Source: Sorghum bicolor (Eukaryota > Streptophyta > Magnoliopsida > Poales > Poaceae). From it: a DNA stretch of 64,000 nucleotides. The stretch lies in assembly GCF_000003195.3 (NCBI RefSeq), contig NC_012875.2:14370512-14434511 (forward strand), written 5' to 3'. The notes beneath the pieces are model-generated. The model was not told the DNA's origin. It saw only the letters and a program-made list of their open reading frames with translations, and made no database searches. A program made the position numbers and the translations under genes. Positions 43,011 through 56,488 of the stretch are shown here, one piece after another (position 1 is the stretch's first letter; each line of letters opens with the position of its first letter).

Positions 43011-46000
43011 TGCAAACGACTTTCAAGGGAAGAAAACAATGTCACACATTTTCCAACATTAGCGATAGCTGTGGGCGACTTAGCTTAGAACATCAGAGAA
43101 GCTAACTTGATCCAAACATTTTCTGATACTTGCCCTTCATAGTAAACCTTTATTTAGAGAATCTCCCTTTTTGTTTGACTTCAGTGAAGCACTGTTACTT
43201 TGGGAGGAATCCAAGATAACATTGTTCCATGTATTTTGTTTCTGGTTGTTTAGAGCCTAAGGAGCTACTTGTACCATTAGCTTCTTTAGTGAAACTAATG
43301 CAAGCCATATGAACTTCACACCAGGTCACAAGCTTCTAAGGGTTGCGCACTATAGTGATTCTAGGCTCATTCACAAGATTTGAAAAGCAGTCCTCTACCA
43401 AAATGGTTGAATTATAACTTCCCACACTTGCAGTTCCCTTTCTCTAATGACAACATTGTACTTACCACCTGGTTAAGAGAACGGTGAATGTGATAGCTGA
43501 CTTTGTTGGTTCCACGCCTTCCATGATCATTTACTTTAAGGGATTCTTGTATCCAAACAACAAAAGTTATCTGGGTTGAATCAGATGTAACTTCTTGGGT
43601 AACACATAGAAGGTAACCAAGGCATGTAAGAATGGATAACCACTACTGACAAAGGATGATAGTGGGGTCTATAGGTCTTCAACTGTTGCAAGTGTTCAAC
43701 CAACTAAAGAAATAATTTACCACCAAGTAGGTTAAGCATGACCTTTCTTCATGATGCAGTTGCATAAGAGTTAGGTTGACTTGTTCCATAGCAAAACCAA
43801 TCTAGTGGAACTACTTTTCCCTTTATGGCTTCCTTTTTAGGATCAGTCGGTAGCTCTGATATTGAAAATCTATTGATTGACACCATTCCAAAAGTTTCTG
43901 GCTCACACTGGCACAAATGGGTACAAAGAATCTTGTTTCATCATATAAGCACTATCTATACAACAAGACATTGCCCACAAGGTAATCCATGGAACCAAGA
44001 CAAACACCACTTTCTACGCAAAGGATGATCCATGTCAAAACTGAGATTGTAGATTTCTACCCCTTTTGGGTTTTGGTTCATATTTCACCAATTATCACTC
44101 ACATCCCCATGAAATTTGGTAGAAATACAGATCCATGAGTCTTCTAACCTCTGACCAAAATTCAGCTCAAAGAGGTACCATTTGTGTAGGCAGAACATAT
44201 ACATACTAAACTTGTTCGGTGCTAAAACGGCAGCATTCCTGACTGACAAGACATCTCTCAACTCCACAGTTTAATTCACTAGTTGATGAAATATATCCTT
44301 CATGGCTATCAATCCATCGTTTCCTTGCTTGAGATTAGCTTTGTTACTCGCAACCAATCAATTGGCTCTCAGCACTAAAATTTCCAAAGCTCCACACTTA
44401 ACTACAACAATTGTGGCTGACGCTTAACAATTGGTCACCTTCAAAGCCAGGAGATAAGGATTCATGATAAAGATGGTTGACTTTAGTCGTATCACCACGA
44501 TGCACATAAAGATCAAGACTTAGGAAAACTAGATCATAAGCATAATGGTGATGATCGATGCTTGTTCAACAGATAACTTGTCCAACATTAAGTGTTGTGT
44601 GTCCTTTGATTCGGCATGGATGACCAATGTTGCTCATTAAATGACCATCATCATTGCAGGAATAGTTAAATAGTGTCACTTGTCTACCATCTCTTGCAGT
44701 CTGTTAATGTTTATGTCAGTGACCTGTTCTTCAAAGGTTATCCTCTTTGTAACTTCATAGGAAGTTCTCTTACTTGCACGTGAAGTAAGGATCTTCTGAT
44801 CAAATCTAGATAGATAATTAAGGACAAACTCATGATGAGATGACACATTGGTGTAGTTCTATAATGGATCATGGCTAGCAACAACGATACCAGCGCGTGC
44901 CGAGCAGCACAACCATGTGTCGGCCGCCACAAGGGGCTCTCGGTTTCGTCACGGCACCATCAATCATTAACCAAGACACCATTACTGAACATACAACCCA
45001 AAGGAAATCTCTCATGGTACAAATTGTGTTGCATAGCAGCGAGCACTTTGCAAAAGAGGGGCATCAAACTGAGATAGTCATGAGATTAGAAGTCCACAAG
45101 GAGGTGATTTAAAACATAGTACTAGAGAACATAGATCACATAAGATTAAGACGGATAAGCACCCAGAGACTCAAGAGAGTTGGAGATAAAACGATTGAGA
45201 TTTGAAAGATTGAGTCAATACACAGATTAGGGGATGGATACACAACATTCAAGAGCTAACAACCATGCACAAACTCAAGCTCTTTATCATTGGAATCTAC
45301 TTGGAGATAACCATGAGATTAAAGTGACATGAGTGTTATTCTAAGATAAGGCTCTTCAACACTCGCATGCTTACTAAGGACAAAAAGGTCACAACTATGA
45401 CACTACCTGATTAACAACACATCCACTCATGCATCATGGTTTTAAGCAAACATTTGAGAACATCAGTCACACTATCTCCAACAATCATTACTAAGCACAA
45501 AATTTGCAGATATCAAGCAATCATATAAAGCAACACTAGTACAACTAAACATACAAAACATGATGGTAAAGTGCTTTTATCTTTTACTTTCTTTTACTAG
45601 AAAGGTGTATGTTTTTTTTCTCTAGTTGTGAAAACAAATTTTTAACTTATGCTTAAAAGACTAGTCATCTTAGAGATGTGCATCATACTGACAGGGTGCA
45701 CAGATCAACCACAACACGGGCAAAACAAAGCTAATCACACCTTATCTTCAATTATAGCTATTCAAGCAACATGTAGCAAAGCATTTTATCCAACTGCACA
45801 CAAGCAAGGTGACACCACATTGATTCATAAGTTACTTATTGTTAGAACAAAGGTGAGAGACACATAGTTATACATAAGATAACAATCATGATGATGCATG
45901 CTTCGTCCTATTCGTCCTCACAAAATTGCCAGGTGGCAATCACGTTCTATGTCGGTGGCATAACACGTACACTCTCGACATATAGCTAGTCGTAATATTC

Positions 46001-46695
46001 AATTTATGCATTCGTGGTTAGCATACCTGCAGAAAACTCATTTCAGCCCACCCACAGTATGAAACATGCAGTACAAGATTAAAAAGCTATGCGCTCCACA
46101 CACGTGTATCCCCATACCTGTATGTGTAGTGCTACTACCCACATCATCGTCCTAGTGACGGCATTGCCTCTAAGGAANNNNNNNNNNNNNNNNNNNNNNN
46201 NNNNNNNNNNNNNNNNNNNNNNNNNNNNNNNNNNNNNNNNNNNNNNNNNNNNNNNNNNNNNNNNNNNNNNNNNNNNNCCCATCATGCGGTACCTTTTCAT
46301 AGGCACATGTAAAATGTGCACATGATCCAGCACCAAAAGCACTTCCCTAGATCGGCGGTGTGTCCGATCATGCTCTCACAACTCACACTTACCGAGGCGT
46401 AGAGGAAAAAATGATCCATACATTACCATTCAAATGAATGGCACTCATACTATTGCACGCCGTATGAGCAACGAAATAGAAATATGATGCATAAACCCCC
46501 CAAGTTAGTAATTAAATAAGCCACCTAAGGGTCCTTATTTGGGCATAAAGGAAATGACCACTGGCATACTTAGGTAAAACCCTTTCAGATTTGAACACAC
46601 CTATATCTATAATAGCTATAAGTTGTCAAAAACTGATTTTATAAAACAAAATCTTTTGTTTTAAATACACATATGACAAGTTTAATGTTGAACCT
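43011..46695 (-). mobile_element. Internal region of element Y, non-coding
   Basis: About 3.7 kb with only short open frames on either strand and no gag, protease, RT or integrase motif. It includes an assembly gap (46178-46277). Apart from the primer site and tract I see no feature. Confidence 0.75.
46178..46277. other. Assembly gap, 100 N
   Basis: Run of unknown bases of standard gap length. Proteins translated across it are artefacts. Confidence 1.
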
Positions 46696-46707
46696 GCTCT
46701 GATACCA
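46696..46707 (-). promoter_or_regulatory. Primer-binding site of element Y (Met tRNA)
   Basis: GCTCTGATACCA on the + strand is the exact reverse complement of TGGTATCAGAGC, 2 bases from the LTR at 46710. It fixes the minus orientation of Y. Confidence 0.93.
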
Positions 46708-46709
46708 GC

Positions 46710-49700
46710 TGTAACAGAACCGCCCAATTTACAAGAGATCAACTACGAAAAACTCCCGCCAAAGCAGTTGCTTTAACGTAATCGAACTCTCATAAACCCG
46801 GTAGTCCGTGAAATCACGAGGGATTTCAAACCAACCATCTTACAAGCCAAGATCGTAGTGATTCAACATAACAAGTCACATGTTACATCCATTTCACAAG
46901 TAGTTTGATATACATCGGAGTTCAAGGTAGTTATTACAACTTGAGTTGAAAAGTAGCGGAAGCAAAGTAATTTGAAACTAATATTGCCCTTATTTCAAAT
47001 ACATGCCAGTATCCAGGTCAACTCCAACAAAAGCAACATAGATGAGGTAACTAAGAAGGATCATGCCCATGATCTTACTCCTCTAATATGGTAGGAGTCG
47101 TCCAACTCTTGCAGTAGCCATGATACATCACAACCTGCAACAAGTGGGAATAAACCCTGAGTACGAGAAGGTACTCAGCTAGACTTACCCGTCATAAACC
47201 AGAAATAATATGACACCAAGGAGTATGCAAGGCTTTATTGGTGGAGCTAGCTTGACAACACTTTTTGCATAAAAAGCTTAAGTTGCGACTAAGTAACACT
47301 TTTAGGTATTTAGCTCAAGTTAATTATCATTAACCTATCATCTAGATTAGCACCTGTACTAAAGCAATCACTTGATTAAGATACAACCATAGTACCCATA
47401 TTTGATGTGGCATTTCCAACATCATCATCATACCATAACCATCCAAGTGTTCCATAAACATTACTACGATGACGAAGCTCAAGTCAAGTGCTCACTATCC
47501 AGGAGCGATGGCGATTCGAATCGATTTCTGACCAGCTGGCGAGTTATTCCCCACACAAACCACACTCACTGATCAAGTGAGCTACAGGTCACCGTATTAC
47601 ACTATCCAGGACCAATTCGCGGGTTGGGCAGGCACCGCCAGTACCCGAGGACCGTTCCGGCGACCGAGGTATCCAAGGTATACCAAGGTTGCGCGCCGCG
47701 CCCTCGTCGTTCTCCTCAACCATCACCAATACAGCGCATGGCGGCTCGACTCCCGGCCCGGATAGTGTTCAGGCTTCGCGGTCGGAACGACTTATCCTTC
47801 CAGCTAAGTGTGGGGCATGCGTTCAACATGACAAGAGGGCCGTCAACGATCGGTCCTTAATTGACACAGGCGGGGATAGATAGGCACCCAAGACCTCCAT
47901 GTCTTGTTACTTCTCTATCATCGTCCCGCCCGATCTCCAATTATTCATCCTCATCACTTGGTTATTTCCATGATAGCATATATAGCCACCCTTTTCAGGT
48001 ATCCACCTATCTCGCTCAGGTGACAGGACATCACCTGGCTTCTACCGATCTAAGCATAGCTAAGCATTTAGATTCAATCCTGAATCTACATAGGGTCATA
48101 GGTATATTTACTGGACAAGGAGTGATATATGCAGCAAGGGTTTCACCCAACTCCTATACATAATGCAACAATACATATATAACATATATTCTCAATTGCA
48201 TTCAAAAGTAGTGGGAGACTTATAATGCTCCGGGGCTTGCCTGAGATTAACACTGAGTCAATTCAGTTAGTTGCTCCGTCTTGGTGACATCTAAGGTCAC
48301 AACACTTGCTTAGACCTTCCACCTTCGGGATGGGTCCACCCAACACCATCTTCGGGTTTGTTTCCACATCATGCCCTTCACGTGATTCATCTAGCGCACC
48401 TAGATGAGATGCAAGTTGCAAGTGCATGAATATGCAGAATAGTGACACAACATGCATTACATAAAAGTATGCAAGACACATGCATCTAAGTTATTTAACT
48501 AACATCACACAACTAACTATAGAGAGCAAGCATATCAATAATAACACAAGTTTAACAGGGTTACAAGTGTATTACTTAATCACCACTAAAGACATGAATC
48601 ATACTTAGATCACACAAAGTAAAGCAATCAAGCATTCATGTATTTCAGCAATTTTGGACATACATGCAGCAACTCAGTAAACAATTCATAACTAGAGCTA
48701 CACAGCTCCAAAAACTATGCAATAGGACATTCTGGAAAGATTATAAAATCATCTATGATTCATCTTTAATCATATTAGCATGATTAACAAGTTAACCAAG
48801 TCAAACATGCATGACCATATAATCTGGTCCAGGAATTTCCAGAGAACAAGCATTTTAAAGGATGAAATTCATACTACTGTAACTCATAAACCACTTAGCC
48901 AAATGATATGCAACTTTACCACAAGATATGTTAATAAATTATCTACATATTTTATATAGACAAGTTGCACAAGAAACATCATTTATATCATGAAATTAGT
49001 TGCACAATCAAAACTGCTCATGCTGCTCAAACAGTAGGAATTACACACAGAAAACTGATAGGAAATTCAAAGCAGCATAACTGGAGTTGTAAACCTCCAG
49101 CAAACATAATTCTTATATTTGTGGAAAGCTTATAAAGTTACCTACAACTTTATTATTATCATCTAAATATGATTCCACAGTTAACAAGGTCAATTAATCC
49201 CATGAAGGCATCTCTGTCCAAAACATAGACAGAATCTGTCATGCTACATTAAACAGCTATAACTTGAGGTTCACATGTCCATAATTTATGATTGTGTACT
49301 TTCTAGAAAGCTTACGAAATTTTGAACAACTTTGTTATAAACATCTAGAGCTAAATCTACAACTAACAAGGTCTTACATTACAAACAATGCAATCCAGTA
49401 TGGGTTTAGACAGAAACTGGAACAGTACTTTAAACCACTATAACTCAACATGTGCTCAACCAAAAATTGTGCTATTTATCTTTTTGGAAAGCTCATGAAA
49501 AGTACTAAAACTTATATATTTTCATTAAGGCATGATTCACAACTGAACTGAGCCAAACAATACAAACATGCAGATCCACTCAGAATAGGAGCAAAGGAAC
49601 ACAGGGTACTTGTTATTTTTGTAACTCTTAATATATTGTTCCTAAATTCATGAAACTTTTACCAGTACTCAAATATCATATGAAAAGCATGTCATAATAT

Positions 49701-51668
49701 TTTCACATTTGTTTGGGCAATAACACAGCAGTTATGAAAAAGACAAATATAACAAGCAATTAAAACCTAACAGCATAAATCTATTTTTACGGCTAAAACT
49801 TCAAACTAAACCATGCCATATTATAGATCTACTGCATAGAGAATTTCATAAGGATTCCAAAAAGTCCACATTTGCTATTTTACGACTTTTCTATGAATTA
49901 CTATGCATTTCCAAAGTTCATACAATAAATCTGCAAAAACAAAGGATAAAGGAAAACGACTTTGCACCGGGGACCCTGAGTTTTTCACGAATCAAATCTG
50001 AGTCTGTGGTACGCATCTGGAACCCTGTGTTGTTTCTTATTCCAAACCGAGATGAAACCGAGCAGAGACATTCTCCATACCAGAAACCGAGCAGAGACAT
50101 GGCGAACAACTTCTGGGGCAAGTGGCCAGCGGCAGCAGGGAGGCAGCCGGCGGCCTGGCCTCGGCTAGCCATGGCCACGCCTGGCCCTGGCCTTGGCCGG
50201 CTGCAGCCAGCAGCAGCAGGAGCTCGAGCTCTGCTCGAGGTCCATGGTGGCCATGGCGGCTCTGCTGCACAAGAGTGACCAGAGAGGGTTAGAGAGGGGC
50301 GAGAGCGAGTGGAGAACCACTGAGGGAGCGCAAGGCGAGCTCGACCCGCACTCAGCTCTCCCCATCGAGCAGCAGGGGATGGCAGAGAGGTGCAGCCCAG
50401 CTCGTGCATGGTGGACACGCACCAGACACGCGTCACCCATTGACGCATATCTTCGAGCACGTGGCGGGCAGCGAAATAGGGAAGGTGGGACGCCGGTTTG
50501 GGCCACTTCTGGGCCGAATTGGACCTTGGGCCAAAAAGGAAGTTTGCTCACCTCGGCCTGCTCTCCAACTTTGATTAAGGGACCAAGGTCATTAGACCAA
50601 TATATTAAGAGATAATTAGATGCCAAGTCATGAGTGTCAACGTATTGACGGTGATTAGCAAAACAAAGAATTGATGATCCAAACCATGTCAAACTTGATG
50701 CAACTTTTTACATGACCTTCTCCAAGTAATTGTCCACTACTTTTATTCTTGGACCAACTTTAGTTGCTTAACAAAAACACGAGAACGCGGCATGCCAACG
50801 GGTCGATGTCCGTTTAGCGATAAAATAACTTTTTGCTGTTTTGGGAGCTACTTTTAGATATCCAAATGAGCTCCAAATTTGATAACACTTGATCCATTGG
50901 TTTTATCAAGAAGAGTACTCCAACTCATATTAAGGAATCTGATTGAGTTACTATATGAATTTGGATGCTAAAATGTCACAAAGAAGCTAACTTGCTGCTG
51001 TCACTTTCCGGGACTTAGAATTATTTCTCCGGGCTAAAAAGCAGCAGCTGATTCGAAATTTGAGCCTCTGTTTGAACTATTTGCAGGCTGATTTGGTTCT
51101 TGACCCTTGAATAAAGTTTCTTCTACAGAAGGAAAACTACAACTTTTATTTAGGGCCAATCCTCATAACTCCAACCGAAGTCAAACTTTCACTTTGGTCA
51201 ATGCAGTATCCTGATAAAGCTCCAAATGGGGTTTTAGGCCAATTCAAGCATTTTCTTGACATAAGCTCAACATGAACCCTTCATGACTTTTGTTGTATAA
51301 TTCATCTAGTGTCATATGAGAAAGTTTTCAAGGTTTGGTTGGTGACCCATGATTCCATTTCCTTAATAGAGTCATTCCAACAAGGATATAACTTATCATT
51401 TCATGTGACTTCTTGATTCCAAACTTCACCAAACTTTTCCAGAGACCAACATAGATTAGAATGGATATAAGACACATGGAAAAGGTTCCATTAGCATCAT
51501 CAAAGCATACCTTTTAAAAAGGCATATATGCAAGCAAGGTTGCATCCACCAAGCCCAAGTTGGGGTTTACTTTCATAGATTGACTTTGACCTCTTTATTA
51601 CCATTGAACTTTTCATGTTTGAGCTCAAACCTAGTACTTAGCAAGTGACAAACACCTGGGGTGTTACA
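46710..51668 (-). repeat. 5' LTR of element Y
   Basis: A copy of 37997-42971 with about 1 percent difference. One short duplicated stretch (CCATACCAGAAACCGAGCAG, twice near 41349-41400) is partly deleted here near 50053. It ends GGGGTGTTACA before GGACC. Confidence 0.93.
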
Positions 51669-51673
51669 GGACC
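51669..51673. repeat. Target-site duplication GGACC of element Y (right)
   Basis: Direct repeat of 37992-37996. Confidence 0.93.
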
Positions 51674-52429
51674 TTTCCTAAGTATAGCTTCACTTGACTA
51701 GAGAGAGGAGTCCCTTCTACCTTCCCCTGGGTTTGTGTTGGATCCGGCGTTGGCCGTTGAGGCAAGGCACGAGTGGGAGTTGTACTTGCCGCCTAAAGAG
51801 TGAGAGTGTGGTGAGATGTGTGTGATGGGATGGATGGATGGATGGATGGACGTGTGGTTGAGATGGATTAAAACTTGATAAATTGTTATTATAAAATATT
51901 GATGAACTTGCATAGGAAAAACTACAGCCATATAGATATGCCTCTTGATCTACCTCTTTGCATTCCACTTACCACAAAGCTTACGCAAAAGCATAGGGTG
52001 GGAGCCAGTGGCCAGTACAAATCGTACTGAAAATTGTTTAGCAGGTTTTGAACGTGGTCCATGACGATAACTACGGAGAATAGAAGGATTAGGTGGTCTC
52101 GTTCCTGCGCTCAAGTTTGGTTCAGAGATGAAGCTACGCCCGCTGATAAACTACGCCGACTCTGATGATTTCCCGTGAAGGAGGAGCCTTCACCGTTGAC
52201 ACGCTATACCGACTCTGATAAAAATCCGTGTGTGTTTCCGCTAGAAAAACGATGTAATAGGCTTGTTAATCAAGAGTTGTAAAGTATATGTGATGTAATC
52301 TTGTTTTCACGATGTATGACTATGATAACAGCTGATATAAGATAATGTGATGGCTCAATTTCTGAATTATCACATTATAACTCGAATCTGTGGATTTTTC
52401 CCCTTTGTGGAAAAATCTGGGTCGTTTCA
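51674..52429 (+). repeat. 5' LTR of element X, segment 3 (LTR end)
   Basis: It continues X after Y and ends GGGTCGTTTCA at 52429, next to the primer site. A (GGAT)n microsatellite lies at about 51827-51851. Together the three segments give an LTR of about 4.94 kb. Confidence 0.88.
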
Positions 52430-52431
52430 GT

Positions 52432-52444
52432 TGGTATCAGAGCC
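52432..52444 (+). promoter_or_regulatory. Primer-binding site of element X (Met tRNA)
   Basis: TGGTATCAGAGCC, a perfect match, two bases after the LTR end. It fixes plus orientation for X. Confidence 0.94.
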
Positions 52445-54201
52445 ATACTTGACCCTAGGACGAGACCTTTAGGACCAAACACTAGTTTAGAAGCCAAACA
52501 TTCTATCTTTTGTAGTGTTATAGGTGCTAACACTTGTTTCCCCCTCTGCCTTGAATTCTGCTGCTAACTGACCTTCTTGTTTCATAAAGTTGACCGTTGG
52601 AATCTTTTCCCATACCCGCCCACGCTAGATCGATAGTCGTGTGAGACTTTGAAGGTCTGTGAGTCGCCTCAAGTCAACACTATGCATTAGGAGTTGTAAT
52701 GCTGTTTGAGTGCTTGGATCTTATGTTGTTGTGTTTCTTCGGCTTCTTGTTGTCTGAGTGTAGGTCATAGAACCTGTTTTATGCGAGAAAGACTCTGGAT
52801 TCTGTCCAACATAGCTGACTAAACCTAAGACCGTCCGGAGACTAGATAGGTGACCCTGGCTAACAGAGCTGAAAAAGGATGTAAAGCTGATGCATCATGT
52901 CTTGCCCATCTACTTCAAAACTGTTTTTGGCTTCCAACTAAACTTGTCTTCAAAATTTGCCCCCTTGGGATGAAAAAGTTTCCCCCTTTTACAAAAACAT
53001 TGTGGTTTCAAAAGGAAAAGTGCTTCAAAACTCTCTCAATATCCTTCCCCTTTTCACAAAGAAAGCAATTTTAACCCCTTTCTCAACTCAATTTTATTCA
53101 AACTCTATTTATGAAACGGTTTAAAACGAGTCATCTTGCAAAAGGTATGACAAAACCTCTTCCAAAACAAAAATAATAATAATAAAATAAAAGTTTTGCT
53201 TTTTCATCAACAAAGTGGTTTTTAAATCAAAGATTTTTGGCTCAGTTTTATTTTAAAGGTCTTTGATTTTATCTTAGGAGCCAAATTCCTTAAAAAAAAT
53301 CAACCTTGTCTTAAAGGAAAAAAGAATTGCCAGTGATTTATTAAACAAAACCATTGCCAAAAGATTTTATTTGCATCCTTTCAAGGGAAAAGTTTTAGCA
53401 AAAACAAAATGAACTTACAAGTTTTAAAAGAAAATGCTTTGTTGTTAAAGCTTTATCTTTCAAAATGAGAAATGATTTCTAGTCATTTTCAAAACTAGTT
53501 TGTTTAATTCAAATAAAGGAGAGCAACACCTCATTTAGAAAACTAAAAGAGTTTCAAAGTCTCTTGATTTGAAATCTTTTACATCAAAAATCTAAAAAAA
53601 AAATAATAAATAATAATAATAAAATAAATAAATTTGGCTTTCAAAATTTGCGTTGATTTCAACCCTTTCGAAAAGCTCTTTTCAGTTTGAGCTCTCTTTA
53701 AAACCCCTTTGACTTTGTAAAACCGCTTTCACTCCATTTATGAAACCTGTTTTCCCGAAAAACATTCCTTTCAAAAGCTTTTTGCAAAAAGTGATGCATG
53801 GAAAACAGCTGTGAAAGCCAACAACCCTAGCAAACCTAAGCTCGCCATACCCCTCCTTTGACCGGATGCTAGTCCTTGGGAAGTATCAAGCAAGTAAATA
53901 AGAAGGTTTGAACACGATGATCTAGGCCAACTAACAATAGTCCCAACTTCGAGAGCTAGATGTTCATAAACCCGATGTGATTCTTGGATACCCATCGCCT
54001 CGGTGTAAGAATTTGGATACCCAACACCCACGACTGAGCCTTGGATACACTTGGAACATGACTCACTCCTATTTTGGAAAAAGTTTGTGGAGCGATCATA
54101 CGGAAAGTGAAACAACTCAGAAGTAAGAGGAACTTCGAGAATAGCACCCTTGCTTCTTCATCGACCTAGCAATGCCTAAATCTCAGGGACGAGATTCCTA
54201 T
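52445..54201 (+). mobile_element. Internal region of element X, non-coding, about 1.8 kb
   Basis: No gag-pol domain on either strand. 52900-53760 is A/T-rich with many AAA and TTTT runs. At 54178-54198 the sequence AAATCTCAGGGACGAGATTC corresponds to the pol C-terminus relic (NLGTRF region) of Y and Z, with one extra base. X is therefore a non-autonomous relative of the same family. Confidence 0.8.
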
Positions 54202-54214
54202 AAGGTGGGTGGAC
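54202..54214 (+). promoter_or_regulatory. Polypurine tract of element X, degenerate
   Basis: AAGGTGGGTGGAC directly before TGTAACATCCC of the 3' LTR. Confidence 0.75.
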
Positions 54215-56386
54215 TGTAACATCCCAGATTTTTATGAAAACCAAAACTACAAGCTTTTTAAAATTTTTCTTGTAACCGTGTGAAGCATATAGTTTTTAGA
54301 TCTAACTCGATCCTAACCCGCTAACAAATCGTCTCATACATATAGAATCGGTTGTAGGCGAGTCCTCTTGTTCGTGAGTCGTCTTGAGTTGGGTTTTGTT
54401 TAGGGTTTTAAGTTTCATTTTGAGTGAACAAATCCACAGCGAAGTCTTTTTGAATCTCTGTTGAGCCTATCTCAAAGGCGAAGCGAATCCCTTCTCAACC
54501 TTTTCATTGGAGTACGTCTCAAACTCCTTTGGGTCCTTTTTGATGTATTCCCAAAATTCCCTTCTCAAACCGCCTTCCTTGTTGATCTCATTTCAAATCT
54601 CCACTGGTAAATGATATTAAATTCGTGACAACTCATCTCAATTTCTTTTTCCTTTCTCTCCCAATCATTTTAGCAAATGGGAAAAACCTTCATCCTTTTT
54701 GCTCCCAAAAAAAAGAAATGGAAAACCCTCTCTCCTTCTCTCTTATTTTTCTCTCCTTTCTCCCCCACGTGCATGCCCATCCAGGCCTCCTAGCGCCCCC
54801 ATCCCTGGCCCATTAGCGTGGACAGTAGCACCAGTCAGCCCAGCTCAGCCTCCCTCCCCCTCTGGCCCAAGATGCGACGCCCCAGCCCAACTCGCGCAGG
54901 CCCGCTAGGCCACGTTGCGCGCGAGCTCCCCCTAACCCTAGTGCATGCCCAGCTCCCTCCCAGGAGCAGCCGCCGCCCGCCTGCTGGGGAGCGCCAGCGC
55001 CCCGACGCCCGTGCCGCTGCTGGACGTGCTCCGCGTGTAACTAGGTGGGCGCGGACGCCGAGGATAACCGCAGCGTCACTAGAGCCCTGGTCCACGCCCT
55101 TAAATAGCAGCAGCAGCCGCTCGCCCTTCTTCTTCCCCACGACGCCGCCGCCCTCCCCTTCTCCTTTGCTCGCCAAGCAGCGCCGCCACCGTATCAACCT
55201 CGCCCGCGCCTCGGCCATGCCCCGGAGCTTCGCCATGCCACCGAGGCCCCGGCGTCCTCCGCCACCGCGACGTCGCGTGGACTCGCGACCACGGACGGCC
55301 ACGCGGACGCCACCGCCGCACCGGAGCCGCCCGCCACGCCAAGCGCCTCGACCCCGACCTCGCCCCGCGCACCTGCACCTCCGAGCTCGGTCATGCTGTG
55401 ACACCATCGATCGCCACCATGATGTTGCCCGCAACTGCGTCGCCCGAGCGCCTCGTCCACGGCCCCGTCCTCGCCTTCGAGCCGTGCCCCGTCTCCATCG
55501 ACGCGGCATGCCGAGCCTCTGCCGCACCGAGCTCGTGGTCCAAGCCAGCACCTTGGGCACCAACCTCGCCCTGGAGCCCGCGGCGTCCCTGTCCTTGCCA
55601 CGGTCACCGCGTCGAGCTCCTGTGCACGTCCTCGCCGACCCCACCCCGGAGCACGATGCCGCGACATCACACGGACTCACGACCGACAACGACCATGCTC
55701 TGAGTTCCCAGGCTGACGCGGTCACCTCGGCATCAGCCGCGGCCATGACCACGGCCGACCGTGCGGACACCACAGTGCCGACGCCGAGCCCCCACCATCG
55801 TCGAGCATCGAGCAGGAGCTTCGCCAAGCCTCGACCCCGACCGCACCGGAGTAGACAGCGAGCGACGCGACGCCGCACGTCCTCGTCAAGACTCCGCCGA
55901 GCCCCGTCTTCGACCACCGCGAGCACGGCACCCCAGAGCGCGTCCTCGCCGGGCTTCTGCCTCAACGCCGTCGAAGCCCTGGACGCCGAGCCTGCCGCGG
56001 TCACCACGTCGCGCCCATGCCACCGAGTTGTTCCAGAGCTACGCCACCGCGACCAGTACCTCGACGCGCCCTCGCCAAGCCTGCCCCTGCCGTCAGTGAG
56101 CCACCAGAAACCCCCCTATCTCTCCTTTCCTGTCACGTCCTCGCCTGAGTCCGGCCTTCACGCCGAGATTTCCACTGTCACAGGGAAGCTGGAGCCTTGC
56201 TATGCACACGACGGAGCCCTGTCTCACCCTTCGCCAATCGCGACCTGGGGGCACCATCGCCTCGGACACCATCTGTGTAGCAGCAGGCCTCCGCCACCTT
56301 CCTCGCGTTCGTCAAGGTCAACCTTTTTGCACCTAGTCGACGCCCTTCGCGACGTCGACAAAACCCTTGTTCTTTCATTATACCCT

Positions 56387-56488
56387 NNNNNNNNNNNNNN
56401 NNNNNNNNNNNNNNNNNNNNNNNNNNNNNNNNNNNNNNNNNNNNNNNNNNNNNNNNNNNNNNNNNNNNNNNNNNNNNNNNNNNNNNNN
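56387..56488. other. Assembly gap, about 102 N
   Basis: Unknown bases within the 3' LTR of X, at the place where the 5' LTR has a deletion. Confidence 1.

Larger units (their letters stand above)
37997..51668 (-). mobile_element. Element Y: non-autonomous long-LTR Ty3-type retrotransposon
   Basis: Two LTRs of about 4.97 kb flank a 3.7 kb internal region, with target duplication GGACC. The primer site and polypurine tract show minus-strand orientation. No gag or pol domain is seen inside, so it is a large retrotransposon derivative. Its LTR ends (TGTAACACCCC...GTTCTGTTACA on the minus strand) and the sequence beside its polypurine tract match element Z, a chromovirus with a polyprotein. By eye I find about 40 single-base differences between the LTRs plus a few small indels, under 1 percent, so it is the young insertion in X. 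Confidence 0.92.

Noticed and set aside
46079..46342. Frames containing runs of X
   Set aside because: Translations across an assembly gap.
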